Shown piece by piece: positions 47,379 to 58,354 of a stretch of 64,000 nucleotides of DNA. Source of the stretch: Posidonia oceanica (taxonomy: Eukaryota; Streptophyta; Magnoliopsida; Alismatales; Posidoniaceae). A model generated the notes under the pieces. That model ran no database searches. It had not been told where the DNA came from and saw only the letters and a program-made list of their open reading frames with translations. The stretch spans positions 5,394,001-5,458,000 of the forward strand of contig JAZBRS010000044.1 in assembly GCA_037176725.1 (NCBI GenBank), written 5' to 3'. Made by a program: the position numbers and the translations under genes. Position 1 is the stretch's first letter. Each line of letters starts with the position of its first letter.

Positions 47379-50300
47379 TATACGGTTTTCGATTTGACAA
47401 AATAGTTTGACTTTTTTTTAAGATAGAGTTTTATTAAACGTTTGCATGTCATTTATAATAGATGAATTTTTTCGTAAGTGTATCATATTTTCTACCTCTA
47501 TATTGCTATTATCGATATTTCCTTGAATTCGATACACTTTTATCAACTTATACATAATTTGTAAAGGCTTATTGGTTTTTGAACCTTAAAAAAGTTTGAC
47601 TTTTTTATTTTTGAATTCTCCAATTACTTTTTTGACATTAACAAACAACGATTTATCTATTTTGCATTGTTATGTACCAACAACACTTCTCTACTTCATT
47701 TTTACATAATTTTGAAAATTTCTACGAAAATTACAAAAGTTTTTGAGATTTCGCCCATTTTATCGATTAACAATAAGTGTATATATACGATTTTCTGTAA
47801 TATTTTAAAATATCATTGGTTTCCTAAATTGATTGTTATTTTTGTACGTTTTGACGTACAATCTCAATAGATCATATATTGGTAACTTTTATTGTCATTG
47901 TAATAAAATTCGAGAGGATAAACGGGTTTAGATGGAAGAGATAGTTTGACTTTTTGTAAAGTTAGAGTTTTATTAAATAATTTTTTATAAATTCTAGTAT
48001 ATGTATTTTTTTGATGGTGCATCGTAATTTCCACCTATAAATATCAATCATCGGTATTTTCTTAAATTCGATACACTTCTGACAAATTATACTCAAGTTT
48101 TAAAGGCACGTTGCTTTAGAATATTTAAAAAAGTTTGACTTTTTTTATTTTTGAGTTCTCTTACTTGTTTTTTGACAATTACATACAACGATTTATCTAT
48201 TTTGTGTTATTATATACCAACTACACATCTCTACATGTGTTTTACGTAATTTATATGATTTCTACGAAAATTACAAAATCTTTTGAGATTTCTTTCATTT
48301 TATCGAAAAACAGTAGGTGTTAGTTAATAGTTTTTTGTTACTTTTCAAAAAATATATTGTTTTCATATTTGATTGTTGTTTTTGATACATTACGATCTAT
48401 ATTATATGTGAATCATGTTTTGGTGACATTCGATGTCATTCAATAAAAAACTAGATGATAGACGGTTTTCTATTTGACAAAAAAGTTTGACTTTTTATTA
48501 AGATAGAGTTTTATTAAAATTTACGTGTCACTTATATTAGATGAAATTTTTCATTGGTGTATCATATTTTCCACCTCTATATTTCTATTATCGATATTTC
48601 CTTGAATTCGATACACTTTTGTCAGCTTATACTCAATTTCTAAAGGCTTACTGGTTTTCAAACTTTAAAAAAGTTTGACTTTTTTATTTTTGAATTCTCT
48701 AATTACTTTTTTGACATTAACAAACAACGATTTTTCTATTTTGCATTGTTATATACCAACAACACTTCTCTACTTCATTTTTATACAATTTTGAAGATTT
48801 TAACGAAAATTACAAAAGTTTTCGAGATTTCGTCCATTTTATCGATTAAAAATAAGATTCTAGCGACACTAGGAGGCAGGATTCACCGGTGCGCTTCACT
48901 GGCGAACTTTCCAGGCGTTTCTAGTGCACTCGGGACGCCAGGGGCACCCATGAGGCGCCCATTATGTTTTTGTTGGGCCTGATTTTGGCGATAACCGATT
49001 TATTAGAGGTTGCTCTTTTCTTGTTGAAGTTTAGAATCAGATTTTTGGTTTTATGGTGAGTTTTGTAGAATTAAAATAAATCCTTGTCCTTTAAGAGATT
49101 AGAATTTTATAAACACATTAGGACAAGATGAGAATCAAGCCAATCATTAGGGATGAGTTAGGGATTGTATAAAATGGAGTAGCAAGACCCCACTTGAGCT
49201 AGGGTTGGGAACTAAAAGACAAAAGAACCTAGAAATGCTAAGGTTTTCTCTAATTGGTCTAGATGGACATTAGGGAACATAATAATTTAGGATTGGATCT
49301 TGGCACCTGAACTTAGTGTTCTGGGTGCCGTTGGTGTAGGTGTGTTGTCTCGTAAGTACGTTGGGACTTCAGGACCAGTGCTTTGCTTCTGTGTGGTGCC
49401 TATTGGGTAAATGATATACCCAGTAGGTGCTTTTGTTCCCTGTTGTGTGGTGTTTAGTATTGTGGTTTTGGGCTCGATAGTGGAGCTATCGAGGTTGTGT
49501 TTTGAGCTGTGATTTCAGCTCATGGTTTTGTGCTGTGCTTGGTACTGTGTTTTGAGATATTTTCATTTGTCATTTCTGGATTTCAAAATGGTTTTCGAAA
49601 AGAGTTTTGAAAAGAAAATGCAGGGGTTTGGTAAAGGTTTTTGAAAGAGTTTTCCGGTGTTTTCTGTGTGTGGCAGACCAAGAACTGGAGGGGCATGTCG
49701 ACGGGATCTGGGGATGTGACAACATTCCTGGTTGGCCTGGTACGTTGCCTAGGTTGAGGTCCTAAGACCAAGTGGCTAAGGTAAGTGTTCGTTGAATCTT
49801 GAAGGTATGTTACTCCTTGATTGTCATTCACGAGGCCGAGGCTAAGGTCCGCTGGTTGGGGGTACCGACTGGACTTGGAGGTATGACACTCCGCTTGTTC
49901 CGGGTGTCGAGGACCTAGGGTACTGACAGTACATAGTGTATCATGGCAGCAGACACAGGGTGTATGAGACCTCTGAGTAGCTAGACGTGATACCCTAGTT
50001 AGTACGGGTACCGAGACTGGTTGGTGTGGTCTGAGAATGGAGGTGAGGAGCCCCAGGGGTTTGGAGCACTGAGGTAGGGTGCTTAGAGGGGGTACCTTGT
50101 GGTGTCCTATTGAGAGATAGGACCTGTTGAGACTTGTTGGCTAGGACGGTTCACTCCCCCACAGGGTGGTCGACAGTAGTAGTGCAGGGACACCGTAGTA
50201 GCGCCTCGGTGGACTGCTTGTGGCTAGGTGTCTCGCTTGGGCCCGAGTGACGACACTTTGTTTGCTTGTGTGTGGTTAGCTGTGCTTGTCGCCTCGCTTG

Positions 50301-50416
50301 TGGGGCGTAGGTCTTGCGCTAGTGAGGCGTATTGGTTTGGCTGAGCAGTGTTTCAATGCTAGCTTTGTGTTTTGGTGTTTGTTGTGTTGTGTGTGTGTGT
50401 GTTGAATGCTATTGAT

Positions 50417-50421
50417 GGTAT
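50417..50421. repeat. Target site duplication GGTAT, left copy
   Basis: Identical to 54398-54402. The array consensus has only one GGTAT here, so the duplication is directly visible. Confidence 0.95.
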
Positions 50422-53400
50422 TGTAGTAATCCTGAAAATCAGATCGTTCATGCACGAAGCCGAAACTTGCGTGCACCGATTGAAATTGGGTTACTATTAG
50501 CGGCTAGATCCGAGGAAGGAAACTCTACTTGGAAACGCTGGCAAAAGAGGAAAAAAGAAAGATAAGACAAAATCAGAATCGCCATCGTGTCTATTGAATC
50601 GGGAGACAAGGAAAACCAGGGAAATGCATGGAAACCATGCAAAAAGATGTAAATGCTATGCAATGATATGCGATGCTATGACTCGTGCTTAGGATGAGGG
50701 TATCATGGTCATTTTGGGCCAAGAGAAAGGACAAGGACTCCTATTACGTACGGAGATGGTGTTAGGCACCCCCGATACGTTCGAAGAATCGGTCTTTCTT
50801 AGGTTTCTCGCTCGCATATGCAGGAAGATGCATGCTTTGATTGCCTAAATGCCATGAATGCTTAATTACATGCTCAAATGTATGCTCTAAGTGCTAAGAT
50901 GCGTGCAGGGAATTAAACGTGCAATCTATGTACTCTGCCAGTGTTCCGAACAGGCAAGCCCTGGTTCGTAAGAACTTTTAGGCAGTAAGCATCTTCGCCC
51001 TAAATGCAATGCAAGCGATAAATCAAAACAGCGATGAAAACCTTGCAATGCGAAGCGACATGCAAAGGGGAAACGAAGCAGGGGTGGAAAACTATGCAAT
51101 GCAAGTGTGCGACAAGCAAAAGGAAGCAAAGTAGGGTGATAAAGCCTAATCTACATGCACGAGAAAACAGATCGCGAAAATGATGCATGCAATGCAAATG
51201 ATAAGGCAATGAGTTATATGCAGTGATTCAGATGCGCTTATCTTGAAATCTGAGGCCTGATCTGAAATAACTTTGGTTATAATGAAAGATCATTCAACCA
51301 GGAATACCAGGATAGTTAGATCGTGAAGATCCAACGGTCCAATCAAAAGTTATTTAGGAATCAAGTCAAATGACTCAAGGGCTAGAAAAAGTGGTCTAAG
51401 TGCAAAGTACCCCTATGTGTGTACAATGCAGGGTGTCCTACATGCAATGATTCTAAAGATGCTCTAACAAGTGCTAGAGTGCAATATGCAATGATATGGG
51501 AGTGTAATGCATGCAAGAATGCAAAGGTAGGGACCTAAGTGCAATTAAAGTAAATGCAGGGGCCTAAATGCAATAACATGGAAAAATGCAATGCAACAGG
51601 ATAAATGCATGCAAAAAAGTAATGTAGCAATGCAATAGGCAAGCAATGGCAGAATGCAACATTAATTAAAAGATGTGCATGCAATAATGCAAGAAATGGA
51701 CCTACATGCAATTTTGAAAACATGTTGGACCTAAGTGCAATGCAAAAGAAACAGGTAAGCAGACAACAGTAGGTTTTAGGACTAACATGCAATTAGACCT
51801 AACTGTTGAATTTAAAATGCAAAGTAGGATGCAAGCATGAAGAAACTAGGCATAAGGACCTACATGTAATTTTGAAAACATGCAGGGTTTAGAATGCAAG
51901 GCTAAACAGGTATCCAAACAAGCAACAGTTAGAAAATATGGAGTGAAATGCAATTTGTAAAACTGTTGGACATTTAAAGCAATGCAATATGATTAAAGTT
52001 GCAATTTAAATGATGCATGCATGCAAAATGGACTTAAATGTAATAAACACAAGTCACAGGACTTTATTGCAATGTAATAAAGTTTAAAATTGCATTTAAA
52101 TGGCAGTTGGAAGCAAACTGGACCTAAATGCAATAATGTAAACTTGCAGGACTTTATTACAATGTAATAAGGTTTAAAATTGCATTTTAAATGGCAGTTG
52201 AAAGTAAACTGGACCTAAATGCAATAATTGGAACTTACAGGACTTTATTGCAATGTAATAAAGTTTTAAATTCACATTTAAATCATAGTTTAAAGTAAAC
52301 AGGACCTAAATGTAAAATTTAAAACCCAGAGGGCTTTATTACAATGCAATAAGGTTTAAAATTACATTTAAATCACAAATGACATGTGGACTGGACCTAA
52401 ATGCAATTCTTAAAACAAGAAGATATTTAATGCAATGCAATATATTTATAAATGCAGATTAAATGACTTTAACAACTGATGCCAGACCTAAATGCAAATA
52501 CAGCAAACTTAAGGACCTAAATGTATTATAGGAAACGAACTTTAAATTAAAATGCTACAGTGCTACAATGTTTATCGAGCTCTAGTAGCTGGCGCCGGAG
52601 AAGGAGGCTGCAGCAGCGACGGTCCGGTAGGCGAGCGGCAGTGTAGAGGCGCGCGGAGGTTGGAGACGGTCCAACGGGATGCTCCAGTGGGTTCAACAGC
52701 GCGTGACGCTGGTCGGGGCGACCTGTCGACGTCGGCTGGTTGCTGGAGGCGGAGTGGGTGTTGGAGACGACGGCGGCGCAAGGGCGGAGTAGGGCTGAGT
52801 CGAGGGAGGTTCGGCGTAGCTCGGGCGCTGATCTGGTGGAGCGGCGGAGGTCCGGAGCACTGCGGTGCACGACGGTTGCTGCAGATTGGTGCCGAAGAAG
52901 GCGACTGTAGCGGCAGAGCTCGAAACATGCACTGAAGCCCTAAACATACATCTAACTAGCTAGGAAGCTAAAGGAGCATGCAAGGAAGCTAGGGATGAGG
53001 TCCGTTACCTGTGTGGACGGCTGAAGAAGGCTGCCGGTCTCCAGTGGGTGCGGTTGTGCAGTTGGAGGCCGCGGCAGCGCTGCGGTGAGCGGGAAGCTCG
53101 TGGCATGATCGGCGTGAGTTGCTGGAGCTCTGAGGAATGTCCGGAGTAGATTAATTGCTCTCCCTCCCACTCTGTTGCTAGTTTGAAGAAAATGGGTCAC
53201 TCTGGTTTTTTCCCTTTTCTTCTGGTGATGTAGCTCTCTCAGGGGCTATGGTTCTCTCCGTGGCTTCGTGGAAGGCTAAGGGAGATGATGGAAGGCTGAG
53301 TGGGAGCGTGAGGTTGCTGTGGTTGCTTGGGAGAAAAAAGATGCTGTGCTGTGTGCAGGGGAAGAAGGAGAAAATGGGTTCTCTTTGGTTGCTGTGAGGA

Positions 53401-54397
53401 TTGGATTCTGGGGGGATTGTGCTGCTGTTGAATGTGGGTGCCTGAGGAGATGAATCTTGCTTGGGTTCGAAGCCACAGAAGATAAGGGCAAGGGGTTGCT
53501 GTTTTTGTGCCGAGAGTTGGGCAGTGGATTGGCTGTGAATTGGCTGTTGATTGAGCTGCTATGTGAGCGGGAACTTACGAGGGAGTTAGTGTGAATGGGA
53601 GAGGCAGTAAGTGGTGAGGGGGGACGTGTTGAAGACTGCATGAAGGCTGAGCATGGTGGTGAAGGTTGTGCATGGAGGTGTTGTTGTTGTGAAGGGAAGA
53701 CTGGGTTTGCAGCAGCTGAAGGAGGGAAAAAAGGAAGAGAAAGAAGAGGTCGGGCTTGGCAGTGGGTTGAAGGAAAAGAAAAAAAAGAAGAAAAAAGAAA
53801 AGAGGGAGGAGATGGTGGGCTGGGCCTGGAAGTGGAAAAAAGAAAGGGTAAAAAAGGAAAGAAGGAGAAGAGGAGTGGGCTGGGCTTCGAAGGAGGGGAA
53901 AAGAAAGAAAAAGAAAAAAGGGAGAAGAAGAAGAAAAAGAGAAGAAGAGAAGAAGAAAAGAAAGAAGGCTTGGGCTTGTGCATGTGTGGGTGTGATCAAG
54001 GATTTCTAGGGTTTTGCTAGGGTTTAGGTGAGTGCAAACCTAGGGTTTAACCTAAGGTTTAGGTGAGTGCAAACCTAGGGTTTAGGTGGGGTTTAACCTA
54101 GGATTTAGGTGAGTGCAAACCTAGGGTTTAGGTGTGGATTTCCTAGAGTTTTCTAGGGTTTCAACCTAGGACTTTTCTAGGGATTAGTGAGTGCTAACCT
54201 AGGGTTTAACTTAGGTTTTAGGTGTGGATTTCCTAGAGTTTTCTTGGGTTTTAACCTAGGGTTTTTCTAGGGTTTAGTGAGTGCTAGCCTAGGGTTTAAC
54301 CAAGGGTTTAGGCTTAGAAAAAGGGTGTGGTTTTGGGTTTGGTTTTAGGGCTTCAGAGAGAACCACCAATTCAGCCAGTCGAAATGGGGTGTCTACA
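50422..54397 (-). mobile_element. Solo LTR T (E1 family), 3976 bp, TSD GGTAT
   Basis: The plus strand starts TGTAGTAATCC at 50422 and ends GGGGTGTCTACA at 54397, flanked by perfect GGTAT copies (50417-50421 and 54398-54402). The surrounding array sequence TTGAATGCTATTGA..GGTATTCAGACACG is split by it and is uninterrupted in the other units. It has the family's ACTATTAGCGGC and GGTGTTAGGCACC blocks but almost no 30-bp minisatellite, which largely explains why it is shorter than E1 and S. Confidence 0.95.
54003..54330. repeat. Telobox-like repeats (CTAGGGTTTAGG) near U3 start of LTR T
   Basis: Repeated CTAGGGTTTAGG and GTGAGTGCAAACCTAGGG words. On the element's own strand these read AACCCTAG/AAACCCTA, like plant telo-box elements. 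E1 and S have only isolated GGGTTTAGGG-like words in the matching area (for example near 12520). Confidence 0.65.
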
Positions 54398-54402
54398 GGT
54401 AT
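54398..54402. repeat. Target site duplication GGTAT, right copy
   Basis: Pairs with 50417-50421. The array reading resumes with TCAGACACGATTGG. Confidence 0.95.
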
Positions 54403-54590
54403 TCAGACACGATTGGTTGTTTAGTCCACACCAGGTGTGTGATGAACCAGACCGTGTCTTTTGAGGCTTGATTTGGCTAGTGTGGTCATTTGAAGTGTGC
54501 ATAAAGTTTTTGAAAAGAACATGCATATGGTTTTGAAATGAAAAGAGAAAAGATGATTTCAAATGCATGTTTTAGTGGTTTGCTTTGTGG

Positions 54591-57401
54591 CAATTACATA
54601 CAACGATTTATCTATTTTGCGTTATTATACACCAACTACACATCTCTACATGAGTTTTACGCAATTTATATGATTTCTACGAAAATTACAAAATCTTTTG
54701 AGATTTCTTCTATTTTATCGAAAAACAGTAGGTGTTAGTTAACAGTCTTTTGTTACTTTTCAAAAAATATATTGTTTTCATATTTGATTGTTATTTTTGA
54801 TAGATTATGACCTATATTGTCTGTGCATCATGTTTTGGTGACATTCGATGTCATTCAAATAAAAAACTAGATGATAGACGGTTTTCGATTTGACAAAAAA
54901 GTTTGACTGTTTATTATGATTGAGTTTTATTAAACATTTACGTATCATTTATATTAGACGAATTTTTTCATAGGTGTATCATATTTTCCACCTCTATATT
55001 TCTATTATCGATATTTCCTTGAATTCGATATACTTTTGTCAGCTCATACTCAATTTCTAAAGGCTTATTGGTTTTCGAATTTTAAAAAAGTTTGACTTTT
55101 TATTTTTTATTCTTCAACTACTTTTTTAACATTAACAAACAACGATTTTTATTTTGCATTGTTATATACCAACAACACATCTCTACTTCATTTTTACACA
55201 ATTTTTAAGATTTCTACAACAATTACAAAAGTTTTTGAGATTTTTTCCATTTTATCGATTAACAATAACATTCTGGCGAGACTAGAAGGCGGGATTTGCC
55301 GGCGCGCTTCACTGGAGAGCTTTCCAGGCACCCTAGGGATGCCAGAGGCGCCCACGAGGAGGCCATTATGTTTGGGTTGGGCCTAATTTTAGCGATAACC
55401 GATTTATTAGAGGTTGCTCTTTTGTTGTTGAAGTTTTGAATCGGATTTTTGGTTTTACGGTGAGTTTTGTTGAATTAAAAGGAATCCATGTCCTTTAAGA
55501 GATTAGAATTTTATAAACATATTAGAGCAAGATGAGAATCAAGCCAATCATTAGGGATGAGTTTGGAATTGCAAAAAATGGAATAGCAAGACGCCACTTG
55601 AGCTAGGGTTGGAAACTAAAAGACTAAAGAACCTAGAAATGCTAAGGTTTTCCCTAATTGTTCTAGATGGACATTAGGGAACATAATAATTTAGGATTGA
55701 ATCTTGGCATCAGAACTTAGTGTTCTGGATGCCGTTGGTGTGGGTGTGTGGTCTCGTAAGTACGTTGAGACTTCGAGAGCAGTGCTTTGCTTCATTGTAG
55801 TGCCGGATGGGTAAATAATATATCCAGAAGGTGCTTTTGTTCCCTGTTGTGTGGTGTTTTGCAATATGGTTCTGGGCTTGACAGTGGAGCTGTCGAGGCT
55901 GTGTTATGAGCTGTGATTTCAGCTCGTGGTTTTGTGCTGTGCTTGGTACTGTGTTTTAATGTATTTTGAGTTATCATTTATGGATTTTAAAATGATTTTC
56001 GAAAAGAGTTTTGAAAAGAAAATGCAGGGGTTTGGCAAAGGTTTTTGAAAGAGTTTTCTGTATTTTCTGTGTGTGGTGGAACAAGATACTAGAGGGGCGT
56101 GTCGACGAGATCAGGGGATGTGACGACGTTCCTGGTTGGCCGGCGCGTTGCCTAGGTTGAGGTCTTGAGACCAAGAGGCTGAGGTAGGTATTCGTCGGAT
56201 CTTGGAGGTTTGATACTTCTTAATTGTCATTCACGAGGTTGAGGTTGAGGTCCACGGGTTAGGGGTACCGACGAGACTTGGTGGTTTAACCCTTCGCTTG
56301 TTTCAGGTGCCGAGGACCCACGGTACTGACTGTACATAGTGTATCGTGGCAGCGGACACAGGAGGTATGAGACCTTTGAGTACTTGGACGTGATACCCTA
56401 GTTAGTACGGGTACCGAGACTGCTTGGTGTGGATTGAGCCTAGGGGTGAGGAGCCCCAGGGGTTTGGAGCACTGAGTTATGGCACTTATGGGGCATATCC
56501 TGTGGTGTCCTGCTGAGAGATAGGACCTGTTGAGGCTTGTTGGATGGGACGGTTCACTCTCCCACAGGGTGGTTGACGTAGTAGCGCAGGGACATCGTGG
56601 TAGCGCGTCGGTGGACTGCTTTTGGCTAGGTGTCTCACTTGAGCCCGAGTGACGACACTTTGTTTGCTTGTGTGTGTTTAGCTGTGCTTATGGCCGCGCT
56701 AGTGGGGCGTAGGTCTTGCGCTAGTGAGGTGCATTGGTTTGGCTGAGCAGTGTCTAAGCACTGGCTTTGTGTTTTGGTGTTTGTTGTGTTGTGTATTTGT
56801 GTGTTGAATGCTATTGACGGTATTCAGACACGGTTGGTTGTCTAGTCCGCACCAGGTGTTTGATGGACCAGACCGTGTGTTTTGAGGCTTGATTTGGCTA
56901 GTGTGGTCATTTCAAGTGTGCATAAAGATTTTGAAAAGAGCATGCATATGGTTTTGAAATGAAAAGAGAAAAGATGATTTCAAATGCTTGTTTTTAGTGG
57001 TTTGCTTTGTGGGCAATGAGGTATGTCCTGTTGTGGCATCTAGAAGTGATGCCTGTATTTGTTGCTTGTGTCGTAGTTACGCCTGTTTCCTCGACGTTTT
57101 TTGTCGAGCTGTTTGTGTGCGTAGTTGGAGTGTGTGCTGGGTGACCTATTGAGTGGTCACTCACGTGTGTTTTGTTTTTGTTTTTGGCAGGTTCAGGATT
57201 GGAGCTGGAGTTGCTAGTGCATATAGGAGAGGAGTTACATTGCCACACATCAAGGGTTTTGGGTAAGTGAGTTGTTTAAGTTTATTTTATTTCTGCTTTA
57301 TAGTATTTGTGAGAATTTAGTTCTCTAGTTCATGAATGCTAAAAGGATTTAAAAAAAAAAATGTTAGCTAGTTTGGGAGGTAACGACATTGGGGTTGTTA
57401 C
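54591..57401 (+). repeat. Array unit 7, lacking its first AT monomer
   Basis: AT-rich part from 54591 (starting inside the second monomer type) to 55269, then LTR-like block 55270-57401 ending GGGTTGTTACATAG. Confidence 0.7.
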
Positions 57402-57916
57402 ATAGACGGATTTCGATTTGACAAAAAAGTTTGACTTTTTTTTAAGATAGAGTTTTATTAAACATTTACGTGTCATTTATAATAGATGAATTTTTTCATA
57501 AGTGTATCATATTTTCCACCTCTATATTGCTATTATTGATATTTCCTTGAATTCGATACACTTTTGTCAGCTTATACTCAATTTGTAGAGGCCTACTGGT
57601 TTTCGAACTTTAAAAAAGTTTAATTTTTTTATTTTTAAATTCTCCAATTATTTTTATGACAATAACAAACAATGATTTATCTATTTTGCAATGTTATGTA
57701 CCAATAACACTTCTCTACTTCTTTCTTACAAAATTTTGATGATTTCTACGAAAGTTACAAATGTTTTCGAGATTTCTCCCATTTTATCGATTAACAATAA
57801 GTGTTTGTATACGATTTTTTGTAATATTTTAAAATATTATTGGTTTCCTTAATTGATTGTTATTTTTGTACGTTTTGACCTACAATCTTAATGGATCATA
57901 TTTTGGTAACTTTTAT
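57402..57916 (+). repeat. Terminal AT-rich monomer of array, cut by gag sequence
   Basis: One AT-rich monomer, typical up to GGTAACTTTTAT. It is then replaced abruptly by minus-strand Tekay-like gag sequence (CCAACAACTTCTCAATCC). In other units the same place continues TGTCATTCTAATAAAATTCG. Confidence 0.7.
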
Positions 57917-58181
57917 CCAACAACTTCTCAATCCTTCGCAGCCATGCCTCGCTCTCCTCAGGAGTACTAGTACCCTTGAACGTCGGCTGGTGGAGCTTGC
58001 TCAACTGGCGAAGCCACGGGTCTCCCGCAGACGCTCTACCAGGGCCATTCTTGCCAAAAGCTTGAGAGATCCCGCGCATCCAACCTCGCAACTCCATCCG
58101 CACACCCTGCCAACCACTCTCCTCTCAAGAGTTAGGTTCCTCAGCAGGGGCCTTATCCTTTCGGCGACCACGGCGAGACAT
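57917..58181 (-). pseudogene. gag: Truncated gag of a Tekay/Del-type chromovirus
   Basis: The minus strand starts at an ATG at 58181 (MSRRGRRKDKAPAEEP), then has an in-frame TGA (CGA is likely the original), then ELRGWMRGISQAF and HQPTFKGTSTPEESEAWL plus RRIEKLLD, the chromovirus Gag start (P-x-F-x-G then EAW-x-x-x-x-E). Translation is cut at about 57917 by the array. The primer site and LTR lie just upstream at 58332-58355. No pol sequence of this element is in the window. Confidence 0.75.
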
Positions 58182-58331
58182 GCTGAACCGGGAGAGAAGC
58201 AACAAAACCTGCACCACAGCCAATAAGACAAGCAACAATATATGCCAAACAACAGGTGCAGACTCAACCATGATATGCAATTTCCTATGGAGTCACTAGA
58301 CTGACCACCCCTAGGCTAGTGCAACCTATTG

Positions 58332-58350
58332 AACCTGGACTCTGATACCA
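58332..58350 (-). other. Primer binding site, tRNA-iMet type
   Basis: The plus strand reads AACCTGGACTCTGATACCA. It matches the 3' end of plant initiator tRNA-Met (AACCTGGCTCTGATACCA) apart from one extra base, and gives TGGTATCAGAG on the element strand, as in chromoviruses. Confidence 0.85.
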
Positions 58351-58354
58351 AACC

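Larger units (their letters stand above)
47379..54590 (+). repeat. Array unit 6, interrupted by solo LTR T and 3'-truncated
   Basis: AT-rich monomers 47379-48855, LTR-like block from 48856 to 50421, then solo LTR T, then the block resumes at 54403 (after the TSD) and stops at 54590. There GCTTTGTGG joins CAATTACATAC of a downstream AT monomer. The end of the block and the first AT monomer are deleted. Confidence 0.75.
30781..57916 (+). repeat. Composite tandem array of LTR-derived blocks and AT-rich monomers
   Basis: Successive units end at GTCGTTAC motifs near 34200, 36645, 40149, 43768, 47378 and 57401, giving spacings of about 2445, 3504, 3619 and 3610 bp, plus two units interrupted by LTR T and a deletion. 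Each unit has a roughly 2.1-kb block (starts at 32052, 34511, 38121, 41625, 45246, 48856, 55270, marked ATTCTAGCGACACTAGGAGG) and an AT-rich part. The block ends with sequence homologous, in reverse, to the LTR at 58355 onward (GTGTGTGCTGGGTGACC, GGTCACTCACGTGTG, GCAGGTGCAGGAT, GAGTCACACTGCC). It is therefore derived from a Tekay/Del-type LTR. Small frames inside the units recur only because the DNA recurs. Confidence 0.85.

Noticed and set aside
31330..48323. Recurrent 62-codon plus frame in AT monomers (31330, 37400, 40905, 44524, 48135)
   Set aside because: AT-rich satellite sequence with F/I/Y-rich translation. Its conservation follows the repeat.
52547..54020. Frames of 80-235 codons in LTR T
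   Set aside because: Low-complexity S/P/F-rich or K/E-rich translations of GA-rich LTR sequence. No homologous frame in E1 or S.
36239..57248. Recurrent 84-codon minus-strand frame (36239, 39742, 43360, 46968, 56994)
   Set aside because: It recurs because the array unit recurs. Changes are not biased to synonymous sites on inspection, and there is no known family or start context.
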